Source: Polyangiaceae bacterium
GTDB taxonomy: Bacteria; Myxococcota_A; Polyangia; Polyangiales; Polyangiaceae
Reading direction: 5' to 3'
NCBI GenBank assembly: GCA_016715885.1
Contig: JADJXL010000025.1
Span: forward strand, 1,155,196-1,219,195
Length of the DNA stretch: 64,000 nucleotides
Positions 8,673 through 18,363 of this stretch are shown in pieces. Numbering within the stretch: position 1 is the first letter of the stretch; each line of letters begins with the position of its first letter. The position numbers and the translations under genes were made by a program. The notes under the pieces were generated by a model. It was not told the DNA's origin. It saw only the letters and a program-made list of their open reading frames with translations, and did no database searches.

Positions 8673-10436
8673 TCAGCCCACTTCGGACCAACGGGGTGAC
8701 GCGGCAAATGCCGCGTGAATCAGGCCGACGTGCGAATATGCTTGCGGGAAATTGCCCCACATTTCGCCCGTTTCGGGCGCGAGATCCTCGGAGAGCAACC
8801 CGAGCGGCGACCGAATCGTGCGAATGTTGTGCATCAATGCGCGCGCCTCGTCGAGTTTTCCCGCGACGCACAACGCTTCGATCAGCCAAAATGTGCACAA
8901 TGTGAAGGCGACGGACGGTTCACCGAATCCATCGTCGACTCGGTATCGACGGAGCCAACCCGCGAGGGACAGATCGTTTTGCACCGCGTTCACCGTGCCA
9001 AGCATGCGCGCATCGGTGGGAGGCAGCAAACGCAGCGTGACCGCCTGGAGCAGCGCGGCATCTACCTCCGTTCCGCCATAATCTGCAACGAGCGAATGTC
9101 GTTTCAGGTCGACCGCATTGACGAGGATTTCGTTGCGAATGCGAGTTGCCGCAGCCGCGAAGTCGTCTGCCTCGGCGGGCCGGTACTTCCTCGCAATGCG
9201 ACCCATGCGGTCGGCGGCGGCCCAACACATGAGCGTCGAGAACGTTTGCGGGCGCCATTCCGCACGATATTCCCATATGCCTGCATCCGGTTGTCCGCTT
9301 ACTTGAATGGCTTTGCGCGCCAAACCCGAAACCAGCGAAAGCAGGCTCTCCGTCACTTGATCCCGAAACCGCGCGTCCAAAAACATGGGCGTGAGCGCCA
9401 GGACCATTTCGCCATAAACATCGTGTTGACGGTGCTTCGCCGCAGCATTTCCGACGCGAACTGGTTTTTCTCCACGATAACCGCGCCAGTCCACCGTGAA
9501 TTCCTCGAGGTCGCTCTTGCCGTCGATGCGATAGAGTGGCGCAAGGTCGAGGTCGGGGGCGGACCCGGCGACGTTGAGCAAGAATTCCAAGAATTGTTCA
9601 CGCTCCTCGAAATGCCCGAGCAATCGCAATGCTCCCAGCGTGTAAAAGGCATCCCGCAGCCAACAATAACGATAATCCCACGTTCGTCCGCTGCCGGGAG
9701 ATTCGGGGATCGACGTGGTCATCGCGGCGACGATGGCCCCGGTATCCTCGTAACAATGCAGCTTGAGCGCCAGTGCAGAACGAATGACCTCGTCCTGGTA
9801 CGCCGACGGAATATCGCAATGCTTGACCCATTGTTGCCAATACCGGATGGTCGATTGCAAAAATCGATCGCAAAGCGGCTCGAGAGGCTCCTCCACAGGC
9901 GCGCCCCACGCAAGGACGAAGTGCTTGCGGCTCGTCAAGGCAAAAGGATCGCCGCTCAAATAGGACAAAGCCGCATCCGTCGTGAGACGAACCTCGGTGT
10001 CGTATCCGCGGTACGAGACGTGATGCGAGCCCATCTCGCGGGCAGGCGTTTTTTTCGACCAACCGAGCACCGGATCACAACGGACGCGGATGCGCGGCGT
10101 GCCGGACAAAGGCTCGACGATGCGAATGAGCTTCGTCGGACGGAAACTCCGTTCGAACAAGTAAAACCGCGGGGCGAAATCGAGGATCCGAAACGCGCCG
10201 GTCGGTCCGTCGAAACGCGTCTCCAAGACGTTCGTATTCGGCAAATATCGTTGAACACCCGGAACGTCGTCCGCCGACGTGATCATGAACTTGCCGCCCG
10301 TCTCCGCGTCGAGCAACGCGCCAAACACCGGCGGCGAATCGAACCGCGGCAAGCACGACCAAACGATCGAACCCCAACGATCCACGAGCGCCGAAATCTG
10401 ACAATTCCCTATCAGTCCAAGCTCACCAAGGGCCAT
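8673..10436 (-). CDS. Glycoside hydrolase family 15 (glucoamylase/trehalase-like)
   Basis: This is a 587-residue cytoplasmic glycosidase with no signal peptide. It has the GH15 hallmarks: an N-terminal beta-sandwich (IGNCQISALVDRWGSIVW), then the (alpha/alpha)6 barrel starting with TGAIVAAMTTSIPE (233-245), WDYRYCWLRDA (253-263) and WRGYRGEKPVRVGNAA, where the first catalytic Glu is expected. It ends with the typical EMWGNFPQAYSHVGLI. GH15 members of this intracellular type hydrolyse alpha-glucans or trehalose. The ATG at 10436 is chosen because conserved GH15 sequence begins right there; the open frame extends 48 codons further upstream without conserved sequence. It is divergent from the trehalose synthase gene, which fits control of trehalose or alpha-glucan turnover. 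The substrate is not decided by sequence. Confidence 0.9.
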   Translation of the reverse strand: MALGELGLIGNCQISALVDRWGSIVWSCLPRFDSPPVFGALLDAETGGKFMITSADDVPGVQRYLPNTNVLETRFDGPTGAFRILDFAPRFYLFERSFRPTKLIRIVEPLSGTPRIRVRCDPVLGWSKKTPAREMGSHHVSYRGYDTEVRLTTDAALSYLSGDPFALTSRKHFVLAWGAPVEEPLEPLCDRFLQSTIRYWQQWVKHCDIPSAYQDEVIRSALALKLHCYEDTGAIVAAMTTSIPESPGSGRTWDYRYCWLRDAFYTLGALRLLGHFEEREQFLEFLLNVAGSAPDLDLAPLYRIDGKSDLEEFTVDWRGYRGEKPVRVGNAAAKHRQHDVYGEMVLALTPMFLDARFRDQVTESLLSLVSGLARKAIQVSGQPDAGIWEYRAEWRPQTFSTLMCWAAADRMGRIARKYRPAEADDFAAAATRIRNEILVNAVDLKRHSLVADYGGTEVDAALLQAVTLRLLPPTDARMLGTVNAVQNDLSLAGWLRRYRVDDGFGEPSVAFTLCTFWLIEALCVAGKLDEARALMHNIRTIRSPLGLLSEDLAPETGEMWGNFPQAYSHVGLIHAAFAASPRWSEVG

Positions 10437-10731
10437 ACGGCCACATAGCACATGAATTTTGGATATCCAAGCAAATACTTCAAAAGGTCCAGCCACGACG
10501 CTCGGTGCGCTCATCTTGAAAACGCAACGTCCCGACAAGACGCTGTATGTAGCGGACGGCAACAACGTTACGTGAAGCACTCATGCAAGGCACAAGCCAC
10601 AAAAAGTTGCGTGGTGCGGCGCGAAAAACGTTTGAACGCAAAGCAGTGACGTGGTTGATCTCGCTCGCGCAAGTCAGGCGCACGCGTGTCGCGCTCATGC
10701 GACGAGCAAAGACGGTTCGAGGAAGACAAAC
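10437..10731. promoter_or_regulatory. Divergent promoter region between GH15 and trehalose synthase genes
   Basis: This is a 295-base gap between two outward-facing genes of related metabolism, so it should hold both promoters. No convincing -35/-10 pair or operator could be picked out by eye. A purine-rich GAGGAAG element about 7-10 bases before the ATG at 10732 is the likely ribosome binding site of the trehalose gene. Confidence 0.5.
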
Positions 10732-12939
10732 ATGGCGCGAATCCTCCTGGTGTCCAACAGGTTACCCATCACGGTCAAAGTCGAGCCGGACAAACTTTCC
10801 GTTCTGCGCAGCCCCGGAGGATTGGCCACGGCGCTGAAAGGGCCACACGAGCGTTCTGGAAGCTTGTGGATTGGCTGGCCTGGAGACGTTTCACGACTCG
10901 GACGGGAGCAGATTGCAGCGCTCGAGCAGCAGCTTGCCACCATGCGTCTCGTCCCCTTGTATCTCACGGCGTCCGAAGTCAGCCATTATTACGAAGGTTT
11001 TTCCAATGGAGTGCTCTGGCCGCTGTTCCATTACCTTTTGGATCGAATCAAGCTGGATGATCGGGGAGCGGATTGGGAAAGTTATCGTGCGATCAATCAG
11101 CGTTTTGCGGATGTCGTGGCTGCGCAATATCAGCCGGGCGATATGATATGGGTGCACGACTATCAGCTCTGTCTTTTGCCCGCGATGCTTCGTCGCCGAT
11201 TGCCGCATGCCAAAATTGGGTTTTTCCTGCACATTCCCTTTCCCTCGTCAGAAGTATTTCGCATTCTTCCAAGTCGCGCGGCCATTCTGGAGGGCCTTCT
11301 CGGCGCGGATCTCATTGGCTTTCATACGTTCTCGTACATGCGGAACTTCTCCACGTGTTTGTTACGCATTTTGGGAATCGAAGCGGACATCGATCGAATT
11401 CCCGTTGGAGGACGCGAAGTACGGCTGGGCGTATTTCCCATCGGGGTCGATGCCAAGTCGTTCGAGTCGCTTGCCAATGCGCCCGAGGTACGAGCCGAAG
11501 CCGAGACGCAAACACGCAGCGCCGATGGCCGCAAGCTCATCCTGGGCATCGATCGGCTCGATTACACGAAAGGAATGCCTCGGCGGCTTTTGGCGATCGA
11601 GCGTTTCTTGGAGCGAGAACCGACGTGGCGCGGGCGCGTGCGCTACGTTCAAGTCGCCGTGCCGTCACGCGAGAAAATCCCCGCCTACGAGGTGCTCAGG
11701 CAGCAAGTCCATGATCTCGTCAGCAGGATCAACGGGACGTATGGAACGGCGACCGACGTGCCCGTTCATTATTTGTATCGAGCTTTTCAGGAGCGGCAGA
11801 TTGCGGCATTTTATCGATCGGCCGACGTGATGCTCGTAACGCCACTGCGCGACGGAATGAACCTCGTGGCGAAAGAATTCGTTGCGAGTCGTTCCGACGA
11901 AGATGGGGTGTTGATTTTGAGCGAATTTGCCGGGGCGGCGATCGAGCTCGATCAAGCGCTGCGAATCAATCCGTACGATATGGAGCAGACGGCCTGGGCG
12001 ATCAAAAAGGCCGTGACGATGCCGCGCGAAGAGCGGCGCATTCGCATGCGTGCATTACGCGAACGAGTTTCGCGCGAAGACGTGCACGATTGGGCGCAGT
12101 CGTTCCTGGACGCGCTCGCCCAAACGCGCGTTCGACCAGGTGTCCCACAGCGGCTCGGTGCGGAGGGATACCCGGCGTTGCTCGATCGGGTCCGCACGTT
12201 CGAACGCCTCGTGCTCTTGCTCGATTACGACGGCACGCTCGTCCCATTCGCTCCGACGCCCGACGAAGCGGCACCGGATCGCGCGCTGCTCGAATTGCTC
12301 GCGAGGTTGAGTCATAGGCCGCAGACCGAGGTGCACATCATCAGCGGACGCGATCGCCATACGCTCGAGCGGTGGTTTTCAGGCCTTTCGATTGGACTCC
12401 ATGCGGAGCATGGGTTGTGGAGTCGTCCCGAGCCTGGTGACGATTGGCGTATGCTGAACGAGGTTCCCGCCCATTGGAAAGACCGCGTATTGCCGACGAT
12501 CGAGCAATTCACGCGACGTACGCCGGGCTCGCTCGTCGAGCACAAATCGGCATCGATTGCCTGGCACTATCGACAGGCTGATCCGGAATTCGGCGTATTT
12601 CAGGCCAAGGAGCTGCGCCTTCATCTGAGCGAGGTCTTGAGCAATTTTCCGGTGCATATTCTACCGGGCGACAAAGTGATCGAGATCAAACCACAAGGCG
12701 TGGACAAAGGGCAGATCGTGCATCGGTTTTTCTCGAACGTGTCCAAGACCATTTTATTGGCCATCGGCGACGACCGCACGGATGAGGATATTTTTGCGGC
12801 GCTTCCCGAAGGCAGCATTGCAATTCACGTAGGTCCGAATCCCAGCCGCGCACCCTATCGATTGGATGATTTTCGCGAAGCGCGCGCATTTCTGCGAATG
12901 TTTTTGCACAACGCCGAGGCTAGCGAAATGCCATCATGA
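10732..12939 (+). CDS. otsAB: Fused trehalose-6-phosphate synthase / trehalose-6-phosphate phosphatase
   Basis: This 735-residue two-domain enzyme makes trehalose from UDP-glucose and glucose-6-phosphate. The GT20 synthase domain (about 1-470) begins MARILLVSNRLPI and contains WVHDYQLCLLP, GFFLHIPFPSSE, DRLDYTKGMPRR and the late TPLRDGMNLVAKEF motif. The HAD-type phosphatase domain follows, with the nucleophile motif DYDGTL at about 497-502, a SGR motif (IISGRDRHTLERWF) and the acidic GDDRTDEDIF near the end. Fused OtsA-OtsB proteins are known in several bacteria. The start at 10732 is set by GAGGAAG before it and by the family N-terminus; 27 extra upstream codons are not conserved. The product is a cytoplasmic stress osmolyte, in line with mscL and a symporter nearby. 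Confidence 0.96.
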   Translation: MARILLVSNRLPITVKVEPDKLSVLRSPGGLATALKGPHERSGSLWIGWPGDVSRLGREQIAALEQQLATMRLVPLYLTASEVSHYYEGFSNGVLWPLFHYLLDRIKLDDRGADWESYRAINQRFADVVAAQYQPGDMIWVHDYQLCLLPAMLRRRLPHAKIGFFLHIPFPSSEVFRILPSRAAILEGLLGADLIGFHTFSYMRNFSTCLLRILGIEADIDRIPVGGREVRLGVFPIGVDAKSFESLANAPEVRAEAETQTRSADGRKLILGIDRLDYTKGMPRRLLAIERFLEREPTWRGRVRYVQVAVPSREKIPAYEVLRQQVHDLVSRINGTYGTATDVPVHYLYRAFQERQIAAFYRSADVMLVTPLRDGMNLVAKEFVASRSDEDGVLILSEFAGAAIELDQALRINPYDMEQTAWAIKKAVTMPREERRIRMRALRERVSREDVHDWAQSFLDALAQTRVRPGVPQRLGAEGYPALLDRVRTFERLVLLLDYDGTLVPFAPTPDEAAPDRALLELLARLSHRPQTEVHIISGRDRHTLERWFSGLSIGLHAEHGLWSRPEPGDDWRMLNEVPAHWKDRVLPTIEQFTRRTPGSLVEHKSASIAWHYRQADPEFGVFQAKELRLHLSEVLSNFPVHILPGDKVIEIKPQGVDKGQIVHRFFSNVSKTILLAIGDDRTDEDIFAALPEGSIAIHVGPNPSRAPYRLDDFREARAFLRMFLHNAEASEMPS

Positions 12940-13009
12940 CGACCATGGCTCGATGCATTCTTCGATTGCCGAAACTGCTTGCCCATGACGAGGTGACGGT
13001 GAGGATCTC

Positions 13010-14950
13010 ATGAGCGCCATTGACGTCTTCATTCTCTTGGCCTTCATCGTCTATTCGATTTCTGCTGGTTTGCGAAATCGCGAAATCGCATCCCAAAGCT
13101 TGGAGGAATATTTCCTCGCGGGTAGGACCCTCAAAGGTTGGCAAGCGGGGATCAGCATGGCTGCGACGCAATTTGCCGCGGATACGCCATTGCTCGTGAC
13201 GGGGCTCGTGGCCACGAGCGGCATTTTCGCGCTCTGGCGCCTGTGGATCTATGCGATTGCATTCTTGATGATGGGGTTTTTGCTCGCTCCAAGCTGGCGT
13301 CGCGCGCGTGTGCTCACGGACGCCGAGCTCACCGAGCTTCGTTATGGAAGTCGGGCCGCGGCGCCCCTGCGAGCCATCAAAGCGGTCTACTTTGGCCTGA
13401 TTTTCAATTGCGCGGTGCTCGCGATGGTGCTGCTCGCCGCGACGCGCATCGCCGAGCCGTTTTTACATTGGAATCAATGGCTTCCGGCGGGCATTTTCGA
13501 TCCGCTCAGCCATGCGATACAATGGGCCGGCGTCCCCTTTACGGTGACCGACGTCGCGTCCGCCGACGTCTGGATTCGGTCGACGAACAATCTAATTTCG
13601 ATTGGCGTCATCGTTCTCGTCACGATGTTTTATTCCACGACTGGTGGGCTACGCAGTGTCGTTGCAACCGACATCGTGCAGTTCGGCATTGCGATGATCG
13701 CAACACTCCTTTTTACCATTTTCGTCGTTCGTCGCGCTGGAGGATTCTCGGGCATTCGCAGCGCGCTCGAAACCTCGTTTTCTCACGGCGGTACATTCTC
13801 GGACATGAGCCTCGACCAGCTCCTCGCATTCACGCCGTCGCGAGCCAAGGACGCTTCGTTTGCGGTGCTGGCGGTGCTCGGCTTGCAATGGTTGGTGCAG
13901 ATGAACGCTGACGGGACGGGGTATTTGGCGCAACGTTCGATGGCATGTCGAAGCGATGCCGATGCAAAAATCGCGGCCGTGGTATTCACGTTCGCACAAG
14001 TCTTTTTGCGCAGCTTGTTGTGGATTCCGCTCGCGCTCGGTCTGCTCGTGCTTTTTCCCCCGGATGCGACGCTGTCCGCCGAAGGATTCTCCGCGCGCCG
14101 CGAATTCACCTATGTGCGCGGTATTGCCGAGGTTTTACCGAATGGATTGAAAGGTCTCATGCTCGCGGGGATGCTCGCTGCACTCGCCTCGACGCTCGAT
14201 ACGCATCTCAATTGGGGGGCGTCGTATTTGTCGAACGACATCTACAAGCGCTTCATTTGCGAGACATGGCAGCGCCGTCAGCCGTCCCAGCGCAATCTCG
14301 TCTGGGTCGCTCGCGGGTCGAATGCATTGATTCTGGTCTTGTCGCTCTTGCTCGTCCCCATGCTGGGATCGGTCCAGACTGCGTGGAAAATAAGCTTGAT
14401 GCTCGGTGCCGGAATGGGCGTGATGCTCGTCCTGCGCTGGCTCTGGTGGCGCATCAATGCGTGGGGCGAGCTTGCGGCCATTGCATCCTCGCTCGTGCTC
14501 GCGCCAGTGCTTTTGTTCACGCTCGACGGTTCGGACAATGAGGCGCTCCGGCTTTTGCTCATGGCATTTGGATCCACGCTTGCCGGAATCACGGCTTCGC
14601 TCGTAGCAGGGCCCGATCCACGGGAAAAGCTCGAAGCATTTTACGAGCGTGCGCACCCGCCGGGTTTTTGGGGGCCAGTTGCGAATGGAATTGGCACGGA
14701 AGCAGCTCGTGCGAGCGTCCGAAAGCTTTGGCGAGGCATCCTCACCATTGCATTGGCGTCGTTTTCGATGTTTTCGCTGCTCGTGGGGTTCGGATCTTGG
14801 CTGGCAAGCAGCCCGCCTCCAACGTGGTTTCCCCACGCAGAGCTCTGGCGTTTTGCAGTGCTTGCTGTCGGATTCGCTCTTTTGCCTATCTGGCTGCGGT
14901 TGGCATTTGCCAATCCAGAGCGGCAGAGCTTGGCGCGTGACGCGTGTTGA
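13010..14950 (+). CDS. Sodium:solute symporter family transporter
   Basis: This 646-residue integral membrane protein has about 13-14 hydrophobic spans. The first reads VFILLAFIVYSISAG. The sodium:solute symporter signature region follows: EEYFLAGRTLKGWQAGISMAAT (a G-R-x-L-x-x-W motif), then a helix with TEL(R)YGSRAAAPLR. A central loop, LASTLDTHLNWGASYLSNDIYKRF, matches the conserved loop of this family. It sits 71 bases after the trehalose gene on the same strand, so the two may share a transcript. The substrate cannot be read from sequence; a sugar or other osmolyte is an inference from context. A strong hairpin terminator follows at 14973. Confidence 0.9.
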   Translation: MSAIDVFILLAFIVYSISAGLRNREIASQSLEEYFLAGRTLKGWQAGISMAATQFAADTPLLVTGLVATSGIFALWRLWIYAIAFLMMGFLLAPSWRRARVLTDAELTELRYGSRAAAPLRAIKAVYFGLIFNCAVLAMVLLAATRIAEPFLHWNQWLPAGIFDPLSHAIQWAGVPFTVTDVASADVWIRSTNNLISIGVIVLVTMFYSTTGGLRSVVATDIVQFGIAMIATLLFTIFVVRRAGGFSGIRSALETSFSHGGTFSDMSLDQLLAFTPSRAKDASFAVLAVLGLQWLVQMNADGTGYLAQRSMACRSDADAKIAAVVFTFAQVFLRSLLWIPLALGLLVLFPPDATLSAEGFSARREFTYVRGIAEVLPNGLKGLMLAGMLAALASTLDTHLNWGASYLSNDIYKRFICETWQRRQPSQRNLVWVARGSNALILVLSLLLVPMLGSVQTAWKISLMLGAGMGVMLVLRWLWWRINAWGELAAIASSLVLAPVLLFTLDGSDNEALRLLLMAFGSTLAGITASLVAGPDPREKLEAFYERAHPPGFWGPVANGIGTEAARASVRKLWRGILTIALASFSMFSLLVGFGSWLASSPPPTWFPHAELWRFAVLAVGFALLPIWLRLAFANPERQSLARDAC

Positions 14951-14972
14951 TGTGAGCGACGTCGAGCAGAGG

Positions 14973-15004
14973 CGACGCGGCATCATTCATTCGATGCCGC
15001 GTCG
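14973..15004. terminator. Bidirectional rho-independent terminator
   Basis: A perfect 12-bp stem (CGACGCGGCATC with its complement) closes an 8-nt loop between two convergent genes. On the plus strand it is followed by TCTTGTTTT, a usable T-rich tail for the symporter transcript. The minus-strand side is less T-rich but could also end the lipoprotein transcript. Confidence 0.8.
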
Positions 15005-15022
15005 TCTTGTTTTCGGCTGGCG

Positions 15023-18000
15023 TCAGTGGATCGCGATGCGATCGATTTCGAACCAACCATCGGCCGGGTTGCCGAGCGTATCGTAGAAACGAACCGCCGG
15101 ATCCACGCGGATTCCGTTGATGAGGCCCTGCCACGGCTCGGCAGGCATGGGCGGCACGACGGTCAGATCGTACGACAGATCCTGGAAGGCGAACAGGAAC
15201 GTCATGGGATACGAGAAGCTCCGGTTCTTGTCCCACGAACCATAATTCGAATCCCAATGAATGGTGGGATCGTCATTTTGGTTGTTGTTGCTGGTCCGTA
15301 CACGCACCTCGATGGTCGTGAACCGAGTCGCGTCGATGGGCTGCGGGAAGTAGTATTGCACGTTCGGATCGATGCCCGCAGCGAGGCCATTCAATCGCAA
15401 AACGCCGCCTTGCGCAACGGCCGTCGCCATGGCGTTCTTGTCGTCGGCGACCCAGCCCTCGAGGTCTCCATTGTTGGAGAAGAGCCATTCGAATACGTCA
15501 TTTCCGACGACTGACCATTCGTCGAGCACCGCGCCGGGCTGGAGCGTTGCCTTCAAGCGAATGGTGGGATACGTGATGGGATTCAGGTCCCAGAGCCGAA
15601 TCGTGCGCGACGAAAGGCCCGTCGAATTGCCTGGAATCACGCTGTTGGGGATGAGATTGCCGTCGGCGTCGAGGATTTGGATGGTGATCGTGCCCGTCCC
15701 GATGACCTGCACTTTCTCCCAGTACTTCTTGCCCTCGAAGAGCGCGAACGAAATCGGAACGCTGACCATCGTTCCGACACCGCTGCTCATGTAATTGAGC
15801 GTGGCTGTAAATGAATTGGTCGTGCCTCCGCAGCCATTGAAATCGACGCCCGCGCCTGTCGTGAACTGAATGGACGTCGCTCCGTCGTTCACGAAGTTAC
15901 CGATGTTGGCGATATTGTAGTTCGCGCTGCCGATGCAAACGCCCGGGTTGTAGGCTCCGACGTTGGTGTTTTCGATCCGCACCGTCCCAGTTTCTTGCCC
16001 CGCTGATCCGCCGTTGAAATCGCCACTTCCGTTGATGGTGAGCGTTGCAGAGGTACCTGCTGGGACCGGCGCAAGGCCCGACAGGTTGACCGTCGCCGTA
16101 CCGCCATTGACTGCAAGGTTAGCGGTGCCTTGTTTGGATACGTTCGTGACTGTGGGCACGACGGTTTCCGCATTCACCGTGACGCCGCTCAACGCGTTCA
16201 TGTTGAATTGATCGGCTTTCGTTTGTCGCCAAACGGCGGCATACTGATAGGCCGAGCTGATCTCCACCGCTGCCGGCGCCGACCATTGGCTCCAGCGATA
16301 GTCCGAATTGTCCTTCGCTCGAACGCGCCAATAGTAGATGGTGTTGTCATTGAGCGGCATGGGGGGCGTGAATTGCGTCTGCTGAATTTCGCCCGTGCCC
16401 GTGGGATTGGGGAAGGTGGGCGACGTGTCCCACTCCATCTGATAGGTGATCGGATCGAAGTCCGGATCGAAGCTTTGCCATTGGAACGTCGGCTGCGTGT
16501 TCGTCGTGAGTTTCCCGTTCGCGGGACGAATCAACTGCGGAACGCTCGGCGCCGTGTTCCATTCGGGCATGTCGATGTCGTCGATCCAGACCTGATTCCA
16601 GGGGACGTGATTCGGATCCACGAACATCGAGCGGCTGTATTCCCACTTGAAGACGCGATTCGGGCCGTTGGGTCCGGTGGCCTGCACGGGGTACGAATAC
16701 ATCGTCCAGGGGGTTTGTCCCGATACCTGAACCTGCTCTACGCCGTCGATGTAGAATCGGAAGAAATGCTCGTTCGGCTCGGTGTTCGTCTTGGCCCAGA
16801 ACGTAATGTTCATGTTTTTCCGGACGCTCAGGCTCAATTCGTAGCTCGTGGTTTCACCGAGCGCATGCAGCGGGCTCGTGCGGGCGCAGAAGGCGCCCAT
16901 GTGGCATTCCGCGGCCATGCTTTCGATATCCCACATGTTCGTGCCGAGCAGCGTGTAGGGGAATTTTTGGTAATTGGCCGTTTCGAAATCTTCGTCCACC
17001 AGGTACGTGGGATCGGCATTGATGCACGTCTTGGAGCCGACGAAGTCGCAAATGCCGCTCATGCAATCGGTATGGACCGAGCATGTCTGGCCAATCATGC
17101 ATTTCGCGCACGTCGCGCCGCCGCAATCGACGTCGGTCTCGTCCTGATTCGCGGTCATGTCGTCGCAGGTCGGCACGCCCATGGGCAGACACGTATTGGT
17201 GCCGCCTGTGTTGCACGAGCCGCTCATGCAGTCGCCGTCGTCTTGGCAGGTATCACCGAGCGGACAGGCATTGCAGGTCATGCCGCCGCAATCGATATCG
17301 GTTTCGTCCTGATTCTTCATGCCGTCGTTGCAATTGCCGACGGGTGCACACGTCATCGTCGTGCCGTCGCAATTCATCGTGCCGCAATCGCTGTTCTGCA
17401 TGCACGTATCGCCGAGCGCACACGGATTGCACGTCGCTCCGCCACAATCGACGTCGGTCTCGTCCTGGTTTTTGATGCCATCACTACACGTCGCCGCCGC
17501 AATGCACTTGGCCGAGTTCGGATCGCACGTGTTGCTCGTGCAATCAGTGTCCTGCGTGCAATTTTTGCCGATCTCGCACGTATTGCACGCGCCGCCGCCA
17601 CAATCGATGTCCGTCTCGTCGCCGTTCTGGACTCCGTCGCCGCACGTCGCGCCAGCCTTGCAAACCATGGTCGCCGGATCGCACGAATTGCTCGCACAGT
17701 CCGCATCCGCGGTGCACGTCTTGCCAACGTCGCACTTGTTGCATTTTGCGCCACCACAATCGACGTCGGTTTCGTCTTGATTTTTGACGCCATCGCTGCA
17801 CGTGGGCGCACCCGCGTCCGCGCATGCGACAGGTGTCACGCCGTCGTCGCACACCTGGCCGCTCGCCGCGCAATCGAGCAACGTGACCCACTGTCGGCAG
17901 TTGTTCGTATCGGGGGCGCAGCTTTGGATGGTATCGCCGCTACACTGCGTCGCGCCAATGGAGGGGCAACCATGATTGCACCCACCTCCACTGCCCCCAT

Positions 18001-18136
18001 CACCACCGCCGCCACCTTCACCACCATTGCCCCCTTGATTGGACGACGACGTCGGGGTCCCACCGCCTTCACAACCCACTGTGACAGCTCCTCCGAGGAC
18101 CAACACGAGAAGAGCTCCAACATTGTTCCAACGCAT
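15023..18136 (-). CDS. Large secreted lipoprotein with five Cys-rich repeats and lectin-like C-terminal modules
   Basis: The protein has 1037 residues. A signal peptide ends at GGAVTVGC (Cys22), followed by a Ser/Gly linker. Residues about 105-370 are five repeats of about 51 residues built on C-x-DG-x-x-NQDETD(V/I)DCGG, each with eight or so cysteines. Then comes a fibronectin-III-like or polysaccharide-binding section (PSVPQLIRPANGKL ... FQWQSFDPDFDPITYQMEWD), a beta-sandwich with NGSGDFNGGSAG, and a C-terminal jelly-roll-like region (GVLRLNGLAAG ... GWFEIDRIAI) resembling carbohydrate-binding modules. No catalytic motif is recognised. The ATG at 18136 gives the signal peptide; an upstream extension of 23 codons does not. 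Likely a surface adhesin or polysaccharide-binding protein; the role is inferred from architecture only. Confidence 0.88.
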   Translation of the reverse strand: MRWNNVGALLVLVLGGAVTVGCEGGGTPTSSSNQGGNGGEGGGGGDGGSGGGCNHGCPSIGATQCSGDTIQSCAPDTNNCRQWVTLLDCAASGQVCDDGVTPVACADAGAPTCSDGVKNQDETDVDCGGAKCNKCDVGKTCTADADCASNSCDPATMVCKAGATCGDGVQNGDETDIDCGGGACNTCEIGKNCTQDTDCTSNTCDPNSAKCIAAATCSDGIKNQDETDVDCGGATCNPCALGDTCMQNSDCGTMNCDGTTMTCAPVGNCNDGMKNQDETDIDCGGMTCNACPLGDTCQDDGDCMSGSCNTGGTNTCLPMGVPTCDDMTANQDETDVDCGGATCAKCMIGQTCSVHTDCMSGICDFVGSKTCINADPTYLVDEDFETANYQKFPYTLLGTNMWDIESMAAECHMGAFCARTSPLHALGETTSYELSLSVRKNMNITFWAKTNTEPNEHFFRFYIDGVEQVQVSGQTPWTMYSYPVQATGPNGPNRVFKWEYSRSMFVDPNHVPWNQVWIDDIDMPEWNTAPSVPQLIRPANGKLTTNTQPTFQWQSFDPDFDPITYQMEWDTSPTFPNPTGTGEIQQTQFTPPMPLNDNTIYYWRVRAKDNSDYRWSQWSAPAAVEISSAYQYAAVWRQTKADQFNMNALSGVTVNAETVVPTVTNVSKQGTANLAVNGGTATVNLSGLAPVPAGTSATLTINGSGDFNGGSAGQETGTVRIENTNVGAYNPGVCIGSANYNIANIGNFVNDGATSIQFTTGAGVDFNGCGGTTNSFTATLNYMSSGVGTMVSVPISFALFEGKKYWEKVQVIGTGTITIQILDADGNLIPNSVIPGNSTGLSSRTIRLWDLNPITYPTIRLKATLQPGAVLDEWSVVGNDVFEWLFSNNGDLEGWVADDKNAMATAVAQGGVLRLNGLAAGIDPNVQYYFPQPIDATRFTTIEVRVRTSNNNQNDDPTIHWDSNYGSWDKNRSFSYPMTFLFAFQDLSYDLTVVPPMPAEPWQGLINGIRVDPAVRFYDTLGNPADGWFEIDRIAIH
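17005..17825 (-). repeat. Five tandem Cys-rich coding repeats
   Basis: Within the lipoprotein, five consecutive units of about 153 bases encode the pattern DG-x-x-NQDET-D-V/I-DCGG-x-x-C-x-x-C-x-x-G-x-x-C with a trailing DC-x-S-x-x-C. The invariant NQDETD core and the even cysteine spacing point to a disulphide-stabilised, possibly calcium-binding stalk. The repeats differ clearly in sequence, so they are not a recent expansion. Confidence 0.85.
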
Positions 18137-18363
18137 TTCTTTACGCTCCCGCGAAAAACTGGAGTTTCCGGCGAGCAGGATAAAAGGACTCCGTTTCGGA
18201 CGCAAGCGCGGTTCGGTCGAAGAATGTCCCCAAACCGGTTTTCAGGTGCGCATGACGATATGTGAGCGGGTTCTCTCTCTGACGACGGACTGTGGGAGAT
18301 GCGACGAATGCTAACGTCACATGGGCTGGATGCAGTAAGACTGCTCCCGCACGCTCGATGGAT

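Noticed and set aside
8715..10448. Long plus-strand open frame across the GH15 gene
   Set aside because: Antisense of a clearly conserved enzyme; composition is Arg-rich and no family features are present.
16130..18265. Long plus-strand open frame antisense to the Cys-rich lipoprotein
   Set aside because: It is an Arg/Ile/Ala-rich shadow created by the repeat codons of the real minus-strand gene; no ribosome binding site, domain or signal.
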